Shown here piece by piece: positions 1 through 8,031 of a stretch of 64,000 nucleotides of DNA. The DNA lies in contig NZ_JAGSPN010000008.1 in NCBI RefSeq assembly GCF_018139685.1, positions 124,001 through 188,000 of the forward strand, written 5' to 3'. The notes beneath the pieces are model-generated. The model worked only from the letters and a program-made list of their open reading frames with translations. It had not been told where the DNA came from and did no database searches. Position 1 is the stretch's first letter, and each line of letters starts with the position of its first letter. The DNA is from Cognatundibacterium luofuense. GTDB taxonomy: Bacteria; Pseudomonadota; Gammaproteobacteria; Burkholderiales; Burkholderiaceae_D. Both the position numbers and the translations under genes were made by a program.

Positions 1-766
1 CGAACTGTTCGCCTTCAAACAGCGGGATTACAGTTTCGGTCTGATTCTGCTGCGCCAGTGCTTCGGTCAGATAACCGCGCAAGCCCTGATCATATTGCCA
101 GACCTGGGTTTCGCCGGTTTTCGCGTGAGTCAGGCTGACTTTGACGCCCGGCAGCAATACCGCTTTGGAACGCAGCAAACGTTGCAGTTCGCCGAGCGGA
201 ATATTCGCTGAATCAAAATACTGCGCATCCGGCCAGACCGTGACGCGGGTACCGTTTTTCTTATCGCCGCGCGGAATCGGCTGGGTGCGCAGCGGTTCAA
301 TCACATCACCGCCCGCAAAGGTCAGCAAATGCAGGCCTGCATCGCGCCAGACCATGATTTCTAAACGCTTAGACAGCGCATTCGTTACCGACACGCCGAC
401 ACCGTGCAAACCGCCGGAGAAAGCGTAAGCGCCGCCGGAACCTTTATCGAATTTACCGCCGGCATGCAGACGGGTGAACACGATTTCCACCGTCGGCACA
501 CCTTCTTCCGGATGCAGCCCGACCGGAATACCGCGGCCATCGTCTTCGATGCTGACGCTGCCATCGGTGTTCAGCGTGACCTGAATGTGTTTGCAATAGC
601 CACCGAGCGCTTCGTCGGAAGCATTGTCGATCACTTCCTGAATGATATGCAGCGGATTTTCGGTACGGGTGTACATGCCCGGACGCTGTTTCACCGGCTC
701 CAGTCCTTTCAGGACGCGGATCGACGATTCACTGTAATCAGATGTTGTATTTTTCTTCGTTGCCAT
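1..766 (-). CDS. parE: DNA topoisomerase IV subunit B, N-terminal part (cut by window edge)
   Basis: This is the N-terminal 255 codons of the ATPase subunit of topoisomerase IV, which with ParC decatenates replicated chromosomes. The protein begins MATKKNTTSDYSESS and runs through the GHKL ATPase fold. Visible elements are the QRPGMYT segment, the ATP-binding EVIDNASDEA helix, the DDGRGIP motif and the GGLHGVGVSVTNALS lid. GyrB shares these motifs. I prefer ParE because of the short lead-in and the wording of the surrounding residues, but the C-terminus that would settle it lies outside the window. The ATG at 764-766 opens the frame, and a divergent gene starts 142 bp away. Confidence 0.88.
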   Translation of the reverse strand, partial: MATKKNTTSDYSESSIRVLKGLEPVKQRPGMYTRTENPLHIIQEVIDNASDEALGGYCKHIQVTLNTDGSVSIEDDGRGIPVGLHPEEGVPTVEIVFTRLHAGGKFDKGSGGAYAFSGGLHGVGVSVTNALSKRLEIMVWRDAGLHLLTFAGGDVIEPLRTQPIPRGDKKNGTRVTVWPDAQYFDSANIPLGELQRLLRSKAVLLPGVKVSLTHAKTGETQVWQYDQGLRGYLTEALAQQNQTETVIPLFEGEQF

Positions 767-908
767 GCAGGTTGAAATCGTTGGATTAAGCAAAATTTGA
801 GCAAAACTGCGTGCAGGCTTGCATTTTTTTGTCAGAAGGATACGTTTCGATGTATGCTCTCTGAGTTTTCGGCAGCTATTGTAGCTGCAATGCGTAGCTG
901 GATAAACG

Positions 909-1739
909 ATGACAACAAAAACATCTGCCATCGCGATTAGACTCCTCGGTTTTCCCCCGAAAGAAGAAGAAACCTTTCGCAACGTGCTCGCAGTAGCGCG
1001 TGAAAAGGGCTATCGCTATACCTGCCTGCTTCCCGGCAGTATTCAGGACCCTGACATGTACATCGTCAATGCGGGCAATCTGCCGGCAATGGCCTTGCTG
1101 TCTGACCTGCATCCGGGGGAAGCACAGCCGGTATTGCTGATCGGAAAAACTGAGCTGGAATTTGACTTCCCGGTCATGCCACGTCCGATCCGCTGGCGCA
1201 AAATTTTCGATGTGCTGGACGATATTATCGATAAACGTCAATTGCTGCTGACCACGCTCAGTGCGCAAACCGTGTTGTCGGTACATGAGCGTCGCAAGCA
1301 TCCGCGTCTGGATCTGGATCTGACCGATCCGGAAGTGTATCAGCGTATGCGTAAGCAACCGCTGGCACGCGGCGGCATTCTGATCGTCGATAAAGACACG
1401 CAATTCCGTGAATACGTCGCATCCATCATGGATCCGTACGGCATTCCGGTAACGCTGGCGAACGATGAACGCAGCGCTTTGCTGCTCGACGGTAATAACC
1501 AGCATGCGCTGACATTTATTAATACGTCGACGCAGGGTGTTGACCCTTACCGTTTATGCGACGGGCTGAAACGTCAGAATCAGGGTTTGAAAAGTGCGGT
1601 GGTGTTGCTGGTCGACAGACACTTTGAATACAAGCCTGAGCTGGGGCAGAAAGTGCGTTGTGAAGGTTTTCTGACCAAGCCGATTTCGCGCAAGGTCATT
1701 CTGAAAACGATGAAGAAATATCTGTATCTGGATCATTAA
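909..1739 (+). CDS. Receiver-like (pseudo-receiver) protein of unknown partner
   Basis: A 276-residue soluble protein. Residues from about 150 to the end resemble a CheY-type receiver: the first strand carries the acidic pair as ILIVDKD, and a FLTKPIS segment matches the conserved Lys-Pro loop. At the strand that normally ends in the phosphoacceptor Asp the sequence reads FINTS, so Asn seems to replace Asp, suggesting a domain that is not phosphorylated in the usual way. The first 150 residues match nothing I recognise. No kinase or output domain is seen. It is divergent from parE and ends before a bidirectional terminator. The start has only a weak ribosome binding site (GGATAA). Confidence 0.7.
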   Translation: MTTKTSAIAIRLLGFPPKEEETFRNVLAVAREKGYRYTCLLPGSIQDPDMYIVNAGNLPAMALLSDLHPGEAQPVLLIGKTELEFDFPVMPRPIRWRKIFDVLDDIIDKRQLLLTTLSAQTVLSVHERRKHPRLDLDLTDPEVYQRMRKQPLARGGILIVDKDTQFREYVASIMDPYGIPVTLANDERSALLLDGNNQHALTFINTSTQGVDPYRLCDGLKRQNQGLKSAVVLLVDRHFEYKPELGQKVRCEGFLTKPISRKVILKTMKKYLYLDH

Positions 1740-1830
1740 AGCGCAATCTGCGCGGGCGATGCTCAGCGAAATTTCAGCCAGATTTCAGCGCCATTTCAGT
1801 GGGATACTGCGGTGTAATAAAAAAGCAAAA

Positions 1831-1856
1831 ACGGGCAGCCACGCTGCCCGTTTTTA
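1831..1856. terminator. Bidirectional intrinsic terminator
   Basis: A 9-bp perfect stem (ACGGGCAGC/GCTGCCCGT) with a 3-nt loop lies between two convergent genes. T-runs follow it on the plus strand and an A-rich stretch precedes it, so it can serve both the receiver-like gene and the VWA gene. Confidence 0.85.
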
Positions 1857-1872
1857 TTGCTGAACCGATTCT

Positions 1873-3042
1873 TTATTTGCTGAGCAAACGCATTGCGCGA
1901 TCCAGCCCGTCCAGCGTGACCGGAAACATCCGGCCCGCCATCAGTTGCTGCATGATCGCAATCGACTGGCGGTATTGCCACAATCCTTCCGGCTCCGGAT
2001 TCAGCCACGCTGCTTTCGGAAAAGTATTTGTGAAGCGTTGCATCCAGGCTGCACCGGCTTCGGGATTGTTATATTCCACTGATCCGCCCGGTTGCAGAAT
2101 CTCATAAGGACTCATGGTCGCATCACCGACAAAAATCAGCTTGGTATCGGGCGGATAGCGACGCAGCACGTCCATCGTCGGAAAACGTTCCGCATGGCGG
2201 CGGTGATTGTTTTTCCACAGATAGTCGTACACGCAATTGTGGAAATAATAAAAATCCAGATGCTTGAATTCACTGCGTGCAGCGGAAAACAATTCTTCGG
2301 TCAGCGCAATATGATCATCCATGCTGCCACCCACATCGAGCAGCATAAGAACTTTGATATTATTTTTGCGCTCTGGCTGCATGCGCAAATCCAGATATCC
2401 TGCATTGTTCGCGGTAGCGCGAATGGTGTCATCCAGTGCCAGTTCTTCATGCAGGCCGGTGCGGGCAAATTTCCTTAAACGGCGTAACGCAATTTTGATA
2501 TTGCGGGTGCCGATGGCTTTCTGATCATCGTAATCCTGAAACGAGCGCTGCTCCCAGACTTTCACTGCACGCCTGTGTGTGCTTTCGCCACCGATGCGGA
2601 TGCCTTCAGGGTTATAACCGCCATTGCCAAAAGGCGATTTGCCACCCGTGCCTATCCATTTGCTACCGCCTTCGTGACGTTCTTTCTGCTCTTTCAGCAA
2701 TTCCTGCAGCCTGTCCATCAGCTTGTCATAGCCGAATTTTTCCAGCGCAGCTTTTTGTTCGGGCGTCAGCTCACGCTTCAGGCGCTGTTCCAGCCAGTCG
2801 AGCGGAATATCCGGTCGCTTTTCAAATAAAGTATCAATGCCGCGAAAGTATTTGCCGAAGGCCTGATCGAATTTATCGTAATGCGCCTCATCCTTGACCA
2901 GAATAGTACGCGCCAGAAAATAAAAATCATCAATGCTGTGAATGCCGGCATCACTTTCCAGTGCTGCCAGCAAATCCAGAAATTCACGAATTGTGACCGG
3001 GACGCGTGCATCCCGCAGGGTATAAAAAAAATCAATCAGCAC
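1873..3042 (-). CDS. VWA domain-containing CoxE-like protein
   Basis: A 389-residue protein of the CoxE/YehP-like von Willebrand A group. The N-terminal half is charged and helical. The C-terminal half holds the VWA fold, with a MIDAS-type metal site reading LLDVGGSMDDH (pattern D-x-G-x-S). Such proteins usually work with a MoxR-type AAA+ ATPase in metal insertion or complex remodelling. No such ATPase gene is visible here, though one could lie elsewhere. The start overlaps the end of the acetyltransferase gene by 7 bp, so the two are probably one transcript. The exact substrate cannot be read from the sequence. Confidence 0.85.
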   Translation of the reverse strand: MLIDFFYTLRDARVPVTIREFLDLLAALESDAGIHSIDDFYFLARTILVKDEAHYDKFDQAFGKYFRGIDTLFEKRPDIPLDWLEQRLKRELTPEQKAALEKFGYDKLMDRLQELLKEQKERHEGGSKWIGTGGKSPFGNGGYNPEGIRIGGESTHRRAVKVWEQRSFQDYDDQKAIGTRNIKIALRRLRKFARTGLHEELALDDTIRATANNAGYLDLRMQPERKNNIKVLMLLDVGGSMDDHIALTEELFSAARSEFKHLDFYYFHNCVYDYLWKNNHRRHAERFPTMDVLRRYPPDTKLIFVGDATMSPYEILQPGGSVEYNNPEAGAAWMQRFTNTFPKAAWLNPEPEGLWQYRQSIAIMQQLMAGRMFPVTLDGLDRAMRLLSK

Positions 3043-3641
3043 TGCAAACTATCTCCGTTACGATGCAGGCGGAAGTGCAAATGCTGCTTCACGCCCGGCC
3101 ATTCATCGAGAAGAATACTATACACCACGGTGTCTCTGACTCGCCCGTCCGGCATGATCATATGGCGGCGCAGTATGCCGTCACGTTTCGCACCCAGCCG
3201 CTCAATCGCTGCCTGCGAACGCTGGTTCAGCCAGTCGGTACGGAATTCAACCGCATTGCATTGCCATGCTTCAAATGCATGTTGCAGCAACAGCAGTTTG
3301 CAATGGGTATTTACGCCCGAGCGCTGCATGCTTTCCGCGTACCACGTGTAGCCGATTTCGACCCGTTTGTTTGCGGTATCCATATTACAAAAGCGGGTGG
3401 AGCCGATGATGTTGCCGGAAGGTAAATGTCGGATTGCAAATGCAACGGCGCGGCCTTGTTGCTGCATGTCCATTGCAGTGTTAAACCATGTTTGCAAGCG
3501 CTCAGGAGACGGAACTGAGGTGAAAAACAGTTCCCATAAACGACCATCGGCGGCCGCCACCGACAAGGCGGGCAGATGGGTTTCATCGAGAGGTTCAAGC
3601 CGCACTAAACTGCTTTCCAGTGTCAGGGTTTTCTGATTCAT
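3036..3641 (-). CDS. GNAT-family acetyltransferase (RimJ/RimL type)
   Basis: A 201-residue N-acetyltransferase of the RimJ/RimL-like GNAT group, which acetylates protein N-termini or small amines with acetyl-CoA. Visible family traits are the opening LVRLEPLDETHLP, the IIGSTRFCNMD strand, the VEIGYTWYAESMQRSGVNT acetyl-CoA loop region and the late AAIERLGAKRDGILRRH segment. The ATG at 3639-3641 was chosen because GGAGTG sits 5 nt upstream; the longer frame would need a TTG. It is the first gene of a probable two-gene unit with the VWA protein. The physiological substrate is unknown. Confidence 0.85.
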   Translation of the reverse strand: MNQKTLTLESSLVRLEPLDETHLPALSVAAADGRLWELFFTSVPSPERLQTWFNTAMDMQQQGRAVAFAIRHLPSGNIIGSTRFCNMDTANKRVEIGYTWYAESMQRSGVNTHCKLLLLQHAFEAWQCNAVEFRTDWLNQRSQAAIERLGAKRDGILRRHMIMPDGRVRDTVVYSILLDEWPGVKQHLHFRLHRNGDSLQC

Positions 3642-3792
3642 CGTCACTCCGGTCAATGTTCAAAGAGCAAATATTGCTGCAATACAGTGTAAACCTGTGA
3701 TGTGCGGCAGTGCGCAGCAGATTAGAAAAATATGCTGCAGCAACTGTAAAAACGTTTTATAATCCTTAGTTCCCTGAAAACCCCGGCAATGC

Positions 3793-3821
3793 TTGCTAAC
3801 GCCACGCAAAGGCGTTATACT
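3793..3821 (+). promoter_or_regulatory. Sigma-70 type promoter for rpsT
   Basis: TTGCTA (3793-3798) and TATACT (3816-3821) are separated by 17 bp, close to the consensus. Transcription would begin about 80 nt before rpsT. Confidence 0.65.
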
Positions 3822-3907
3822 GCAAAGCTGTATAGAAATTTTTCGCGGCGTGGCATTTGATTCAAATTTGCTTTGACCCGTCGCTCTGACCACGTTTAGG
3901 AAATCTC

Positions 3908-4171
3908 ATGGCAAATACCGCACAAGCACGCAAACGTGCTCGTCAAGCAGTTAAACAAAACGCACACAACTCCAGCCAGCGTTCTGAGCTGCGCACAGCA
4001 ATCAAAGCTGTTCGTAAAGCAATCGACGCAGGTGATAAAGCTGCTGCTGCTAGCATTTTCCAGTCTTCTGTTTCGACTATCGACAGTATCGCTGACAAGA
4101 AAATCATCCACAAAAACAAAGCTGCACGTCATAAAAGCCGTCTGGCAGCTGCTCTGAAAGCAATGGCGTAA
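3908..4171 (+). CDS. rpsT: 30S ribosomal protein S20
   Basis: An 87-residue, very basic, Ala-rich helical protein that binds 16S rRNA early in 30S assembly. It opens [18 protein letters not shown], ends [13 protein letters not shown], and has the usual family length. AGGAAA lies 7 nt before the ATG. It is monocistronic: a good promoter lies upstream and an intrinsic terminator directly follows. Confidence 0.98.
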   Translation: MANTAQARKRARQAVKQNAHNSSQRSELRTAIKAVRKAIDAGDKAAAASIFQSSVSTIDSIADKKIIHKNKAARHKSRLAAALKAMA

Positions 4172-4199
4172 TTCGCTGTTTCTGTTCAGTAGTAAGTGG

Positions 4200-4226
4200 A
4201 AAAACCGCAGCCAGTCTGCGGTTTTT
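4200..4226 (+). terminator. Intrinsic terminator of rpsT
   Basis: AACCGCAG and CTGCGGTT form an 8-bp stem with a 5-nt loop, followed by a T-run. Confidence 0.88.
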
Positions 4227-4277
4227 GCTTTTCAGCTATTGTTTCTGGTTTGCAGATTCGGATGTCTGAATGGTAAA

Positions 4278-4310
4278 TAAAAAGCCCCGGTTTACGTCGG
4301 GGCTTTTTAT
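4278..4310. terminator. Terminator of the DUF192 gene (probably bidirectional)
   Basis: AGCCCCG (4283-4289) pairs with CGGGGCT (4298-4304), with A-runs on the left and T-runs on the right. On the minus strand it ends the DUF192 transcript. Confidence 0.8.
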
Positions 4311-4338
4311 TTTTGATTCACGTCGCACTGACTATCAA

Positions 4339-4803
4339 TCAGGATTTGCTGCCAAGCGGAACGCCTTCAATTTTGCTGCCGGCTTTAATGCCTTTCGCCT
4401 TGAACCAGCCCTGACGCATTTCCAGTGCATAACGGACATTTTTCTTCGCGCAATGCGATTCCAGTGACTGCGGCTGCATATCTTCGATATTCACAATTGT
4501 GCCATCCGCATCCATAAATGCGACCGACAACGGAACCAGTGTGTTTTTCATCCACATGCACACCATCGCCTGTGCCTGAAAATCAAAAATCATGCCTTCA
4601 TTTAAGCCCAGCTGTGTGCGGTTCATCAGGCCAACCTGCCTGTCAGCTTCAGTTGCTGCAACTTCAGCGCGAATCAGATGAATGCCTGCATTCAGTGTAG
4701 TTACAGGTAAACGGGATTGTGCGATTGCTGTGGTGGCTGACAATAACAGCGCAATGCCAAAGCCTGCATTTGTCAGTGATCGTAATAACGGATTTTTCAG
4801 CAT
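4339..4803 (-). CDS. DUF192 family exported protein
   Basis: A 154-residue secreted protein. From the ATG at 4801-4803 it starts MLKNPLLRSLTNAGFGIALLL and has a signal peptide probably cut after ATTAIA. The mature part is a DUF192 domain, with the VGLMNRTQLGLNEGMIFDF stretch, the MVCMWMKNTLVPLSVAFMD core and the YALEMRQGWFKAKGIKAGS end. The family's biochemical function is not established. A longer frame upstream would need a TTG and has no signal-like N-terminus. It is the last gene before a terminator, with the pseudouridine synthase gene 113 bp upstream on the same strand. Confidence 0.88.
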   Translation of the reverse strand: MLKNPLLRSLTNAGFGIALLLSATTAIAQSRLPVTTLNAGIHLIRAEVAATEADRQVGLMNRTQLGLNEGMIFDFQAQAMVCMWMKNTLVPLSVAFMDADGTIVNIEDMQPQSLESHCAKKNVRYALEMRQGWFKAKGIKAGSKIEGVPLGSKS

Positions 4804-4915
4804 AAGACTGTGTCGATAATGATATTGATGTAAGTATCGTACCGGAAAAATCCGGTAAGGCAGACGAGCGGGGATGATTTTTTGTATCAAATCGTCACCT
4901 CTCAGAGTCAGTTTC

Positions 4916-5476
4916 TTATTTCAGCAGGTGTGCAGGATCCACTTCCATCCAGTCACCCGGCATCAGAGGAAAATCTTCCAGCGCATATCCGGCAATAGAA
5001 GTCCGTACGAGGCGCAGGGTGGGGAAGCCGACTGCAGCGGTCATGCGGCGGACTTGCCTGTTTTTACCCTCGGATAACACCATGCACAACCAACTGGTCG
5101 GGATGTTTGCGCGCTGACGGATAGGCGGATTGCGCTCCCATAACCATTCCGGCTCTTGTATACGCACGACTTTGCACGGTTTGGTGATGAAATCCCCCAG
5201 ATTTAATGGCTGACTCAGTTTATCCAGATCTGTATTTTCGGGAATTCCTTCCACTTGAACCAGGTAGGTTTTGGGTAACTTATGGTCGGGATGGCTGATC
5301 AGATTTTGCAGCTTGCCATTGTCAGTCAGCAAAACCAGTCCCTCGCTGTCAGCGTCCAGGCGTCCGGCGGGGTAAATATTGGGAATTGGCAGATATGCTG
5401 CTAAAGTGGGCCTGTCTGGATGCGCAGAGAACTGGCACATCACATCAAAAGGTTTGTTCAGTAATATGAGTTTCAT
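4916..5476 (-). CDS. rluE: RluE/RsuA-family pseudouridine synthase
   Basis: A 186-residue rRNA pseudouridine synthase. The catalytic motif GRLDADSEGLVLLT carries the essential Asp. KTYLVQVEG and EGKNRQVRRMTAAVG complete the RsuA/RluE fold. It lacks the N-terminal S4 domain of RsuA and RluB, which fits RluE, the enzyme that modifies U2457 of 23S rRNA in E. coli. The start MKLILLNKPFDVMCQFS is the conserved RluE beginning. The target nucleotide is inferred from family membership. Confidence 0.88.
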   Translation of the reverse strand: MKLILLNKPFDVMCQFSAHPDRPTLAAYLPIPNIYPAGRLDADSEGLVLLTDNGKLQNLISHPDHKLPKTYLVQVEGIPENTDLDKLSQPLNLGDFITKPCKVVRIQEPEWLWERNPPIRQRANIPTSWLCMVLSEGKNRQVRRMTAAVGFPTLRLVRTSIAGYALEDFPLMPGDWMEVDPAHLLK

Positions 5477-5668
5477 CAGCTAAGTGTAACCTTAATTTTG
5501 CAAATTGATGGCATCCAGTAAAATAGTAGTGCATAATACGAAATAAGGTCTTCTGTCTTATATAAGAGTTAATGGTGCATGTGGTGTGTTTCCGGCAATT
5601 CTGTAAGCAGACACAAGACAAAGTCAGTAAAGCGCAACCCGCTAGATCGTCCAACTACGGAGAAAACG

Positions 5669-6922
5669 ATGTATCAACATATTAAAGTGCCAGCAGAAGG
5701 TCAAAAGATTACGGTCAATGCCGATTTTTCCCTGAATGTTCCGGATAATCCGATCATCCCTTATATCGAAGGCGATGGTACCGGTGTTGATATCAGCCCG
5801 GTTATGATCAAAGTCGTTGACGCAGCTGTTGCTAAAGCTTACGGCGGCTCACGCAAAATCAGCTGGATGGAAATCTATGCTGGTGAAAAATCCACCAAAG
5901 TTTACGGCCCTGACGTATGGCTGCCGGAAGAAACACTGCAAGTTCTGAAAGACTATGTTGTGTCTATCAAGGGTCCTCTGACAACACCAGTTGGCGGCGG
6001 TATCCGCTCCCTGAACGTTGCTCTGCGCCAGGAACTGGATCTGTACGTTTGTCTGCGTCCAGTACGTTACTTCAAAGGCGTTCCATCTCCTGTACGTGAG
6101 CCGGAAAAAACTGACATGGTGATCTTCCGTGAAAACTCTGAAGATATCTACGCAGGTATCGAATTTGCACAAGGCTCTGATCAAGTGAAAAAACTGATCA
6201 AGTTCCTGCAAGACGAAATGGGCGTGAAGAAAATCCGCTTCCCGGAAACTTCCGGTATTGGTGTTAAACCAGTTTCCGTCGAAGGTACTGAGCGTCTGGT
6301 GCGTAAAGCAATTCAATACGCAATCGACAATGACAAGCCTTCCGTGACGATCGTTCACAAAGGTAACATCATGAAGTACACCGAAGGCGGTTTCCGTGAC
6401 TGGGCATATGCACTGGCACAAAAAGAATTCGGTGCAGAACTGATCGATGGCGGCCCATGGTGCAAATTCAAGAATCCGAAAACAGGTAAAGATATCGTTG
6501 TTAAGGATTCCATCGCTGATGCGTTCCTGCAGCAAATTCTGTTGCGCCCTGCAGAGTACAGCGTTATCGCTACACTGAACCTGAACGGCGACTATATCTC
6601 CGACGCACTGGCAGCACAAGTTGGTGGTATCGGTATCGCTCCGGGTGCAAACCTGTCTGATTCCGTAGCAATGTTTGAAGCAACGCACGGTACAGCACCT
6701 AAATATGCTGGTAAAGATTATGTGAACCCAGGTTCTCTGATCCTGTCTGCAGAAATGATGCTGCGTCATATGGGCTGGGTAGAAGCGGCTGATCTGTTGA
6801 TCACATCGACAGAAAAAGCGATCACTTCCAAGAAGGTAACATACGACTTTGCACGTCTGATGGAAGGCGCGACGCAGGTTTCCTGCTCCGGCTTCGGCGA
6901 CGTGATGATCGAAAACATGTAA
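5669..6922 (+). CDS. icd: NADP-dependent isocitrate dehydrogenase
   Basis: A 417-residue TCA-cycle enzyme that oxidatively decarboxylates isocitrate to 2-oxoglutarate, with the standard length for E. coli-type homodimeric ICDH. Motifs include [17 protein letters not shown], the substrate loop [23 protein letters not shown], the [11 protein letters not shown] segment with the regulatory Ser neighbourhood, and [20 protein letters not shown] near the NADP site. The ATG at 5669 is preceded by CGGAG 6 nt upstream. The frame extends further up but without a ribosome binding site. It is monocistronic and ends in a terminator. Confidence 0.97.
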   Translation: MYQHIKVPAEGQKITVNADFSLNVPDNPIIPYIEGDGTGVDISPVMIKVVDAAVAKAYGGSRKISWMEIYAGEKSTKVYGPDVWLPEETLQVLKDYVVSIKGPLTTPVGGGIRSLNVALRQELDLYVCLRPVRYFKGVPSPVREPEKTDMVIFRENSEDIYAGIEFAQGSDQVKKLIKFLQDEMGVKKIRFPETSGIGVKPVSVEGTERLVRKAIQYAIDNDKPSVTIVHKGNIMKYTEGGFRDWAYALAQKEFGAELIDGGPWCKFKNPKTGKDIVVKDSIADAFLQQILLRPAEYSVIATLNLNGDYISDALAAQVGGIGIAPGANLSDSVAMFEATHGTAPKYAGKDYVNPGSLILSAEMMLRHMGWVEAADLLITSTEKAITSKKVTYDFARLMEGATQVSCSGFGDVMIENM

Positions 6923-6948
6923 TTCAGTTCATTCTGATTTGCAAAGAA

Positions 6949-6974
6949 AAAGCCGGGGAAACCCGGCTTTTTTC
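6949..6974 (+). terminator. Intrinsic terminator of icd
   Basis: A 9-bp stem AAAGCCGGG/CCCGGCTTT closes a GAAA tetraloop and is followed by T residues. Confidence 0.9.
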
Positions 6975-7081
6975 GTTTAGTTGCCGGTATGCTTGTTAGC
7001 ATCGCTTATGGAACAAATATTGCCGGCAATTCGGCTTCAGTCAGGCTGTTTCCTGTTCGGAGTGGGTGCAGGAGGGGCAAT

Positions 7082-7110
7082 AAAAAAAGCCCTGAATAAT
7101 CAGGGCTTTT
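7082..7110 (-). terminator. Intrinsic terminator of the cold-shock gene
   Basis: AAAAGCCCTGA (7085-7095) pairs with TCAGGGCTTTT (7100-7110). Read on the minus strand it is followed by a U-run from the A-tract at 7082-7088. Confidence 0.88.
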
Positions 7111-7131
7111 ACAAGGAAGTACGGATCCAGC

Positions 7132-7335
7132 TTATCCGTTTTGGATATTAGATGCTTGCTTGCCTTTAGGGCCTTGCGTGACTTCGAACGAGACTTTCTG
7201 ACCCTCTTTCAGGGTTTTGAAGCCATTCATCTGGATTGCGGAAAAGTGGGCGAACAAATCCTCACCACCGTCGTCCGGAGTGATAAAGCCAAAGCCTTTG
7301 GAATCATTGAACCACTTGACGGTACCTGTTGCCAT
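7132..7335 (-). CDS. Cold-shock protein, CspA family
   Basis: A 67-residue single OB-fold protein that binds single-stranded RNA and DNA and acts as an RNA chaperone. RNP1 reads KGFGFITPD and RNP2 reads DLFAHFSAI; both are intact, and the start [17 protein letters not shown] is the family norm. Several paralogues usually exist, so I give no numbered symbol. The gene has its own terminator and a probable 5' leader of about 110 nt from the promoter at 7455-7483. Long leaders are typical of cold-inducible csp genes. Confidence 0.95.
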   Translation of the reverse strand: MATGTVKWFNDSKGFGFITPDDGGEDLFAHFSAIQMNGFKTLKEGQKVSFEVTQGPKGKQASNIQNG

Positions 7336-7454
7336 AATGCGTCTTTCAAAGAATAACTAATCACACGAGCCGTAAAAGCAAGGAAACTGAAACAGCCCCT
7401 CCCAAACCTGCCCCCTTCGTGTTGCTTAAAAACTATTTTTTAGACAACAATGTC

Positions 7455-7483
7455 ATTCTTTGCGGAAAAAAAAGTTTAGTCAA
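7455..7483 (-). promoter_or_regulatory. Putative promoter of the cold-shock gene
   Basis: On the minus strand, TTGACT (complement of 7478-7483) and AAGAAT (complement of 7455-7460) are 17 bp apart. This would give a leader of roughly 110 nt before the csp ATG. Confidence 0.42.
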
Positions 7484-7531
7484 GAAACTTTTGGGCGCCT
7501 TGTTGTATTGTTGTATTTTTAAGAGAACTCT

Positions 7532-7549
7532 TGTGATTTAAGTCACAAT
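7532..7549. promoter_or_regulatory. CRP-type operator, TGTGA-N6-TCACA
   Basis: The 18 bp TTGTGATTTAAGTCACAA carry both half-sites of the CRP/Vfr consensus without mismatch. The box lies between the divergent csp and clpS genes. It sits about 70 bp upstream of the putative csp promoter and 190 bp upstream of clpS. It is a candidate site only; the responding regulator is not in the window. Confidence 0.5.
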
Positions 7550-7684
7550 TCCGTCATGAACCGTTAAAAATTATGCTGATTTTGCTTCTTGCGAACCGTA
7601 AATTCGGCACTATCTGCTAAATACTGAGAAACAGGGTAACATTTGAGGCAATGCGGAATAAGTGGGCTATTTATTCGCTTATTA

Positions 7685-7713
7685 TTGGCATTCAAAGACG
7701 GCCAAAGTACTAA
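7685..7713 (+). promoter_or_regulatory. Putative clpS-clpA promoter
   Basis: TTGGCA (7685-7690) and TACTAA (7708-7713) lie 17 bp apart. Transcription would begin only a few nucleotides from the clpS ATG at 7723, giving a very short or leaderless message. No Shine-Dalgarno sequence is visible before that ATG, which agrees with this reading. Confidence 0.4.
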
Positions 7714-7722
7714 AATAAGCGT

Positions 7723-8031
7723 ATGGGAACAAAGCAAGAAAACAGTACCGTACTGGAGCGCGAAACGCAGAAGCTGAAACCGCCTCCAATGTACAAAGTG
7801 ATATTACTTAATGACGACTATACGCCGATGGAATTCGTCGTTGCGATCGTACAGGAATATTTCAACAAAGACCGTGAGGCAGCGATGCAGATCATGCTCA
7901 AGGTTCACCGCGATGGAAAAGGAATTTGTGGCGTGTATCCTAAAGATATTGCGCAGACAAAAGTGGAACTGGTGTTGACGCATGCCAGGCGCGCCGGTCA
8001 TCCGCTGCAATGTGTGATGGAGGAAGTATGA
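7723..8031 (+). CDS. clpS: ATP-dependent Clp protease adaptor ClpS
   Basis: A 102-residue adaptor that hands N-degron substrates to ClpAP. The core reads [20 protein letters not shown], followed by [15 protein letters not shown] and the ETA-like [17 protein letters not shown] end. The Asn-Asp pair and the His residues that bind the N-terminal residue of substrates are present. The flexible N-terminus (about 25 residues) is normal. The stop codon overlaps the clpA start (ATGA), so the two are translationally coupled. Confidence 0.97.
   Translation: MGTKQENSTVLERETQKLKPPPMYKVILLNDDYTPMEFVVAIVQEYFNKDREAAMQIMLKVHRDGKGICGVYPKDIAQTKVELVLTHARRAGHPLQCVMEEV

Noticed and set aside
3642-3656. TTG start giving a five-residue longer acetyltransferase
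   Set aside because: The downstream ATG has a well-spaced GGAGTG that would lie inside the coding region of the longer form.
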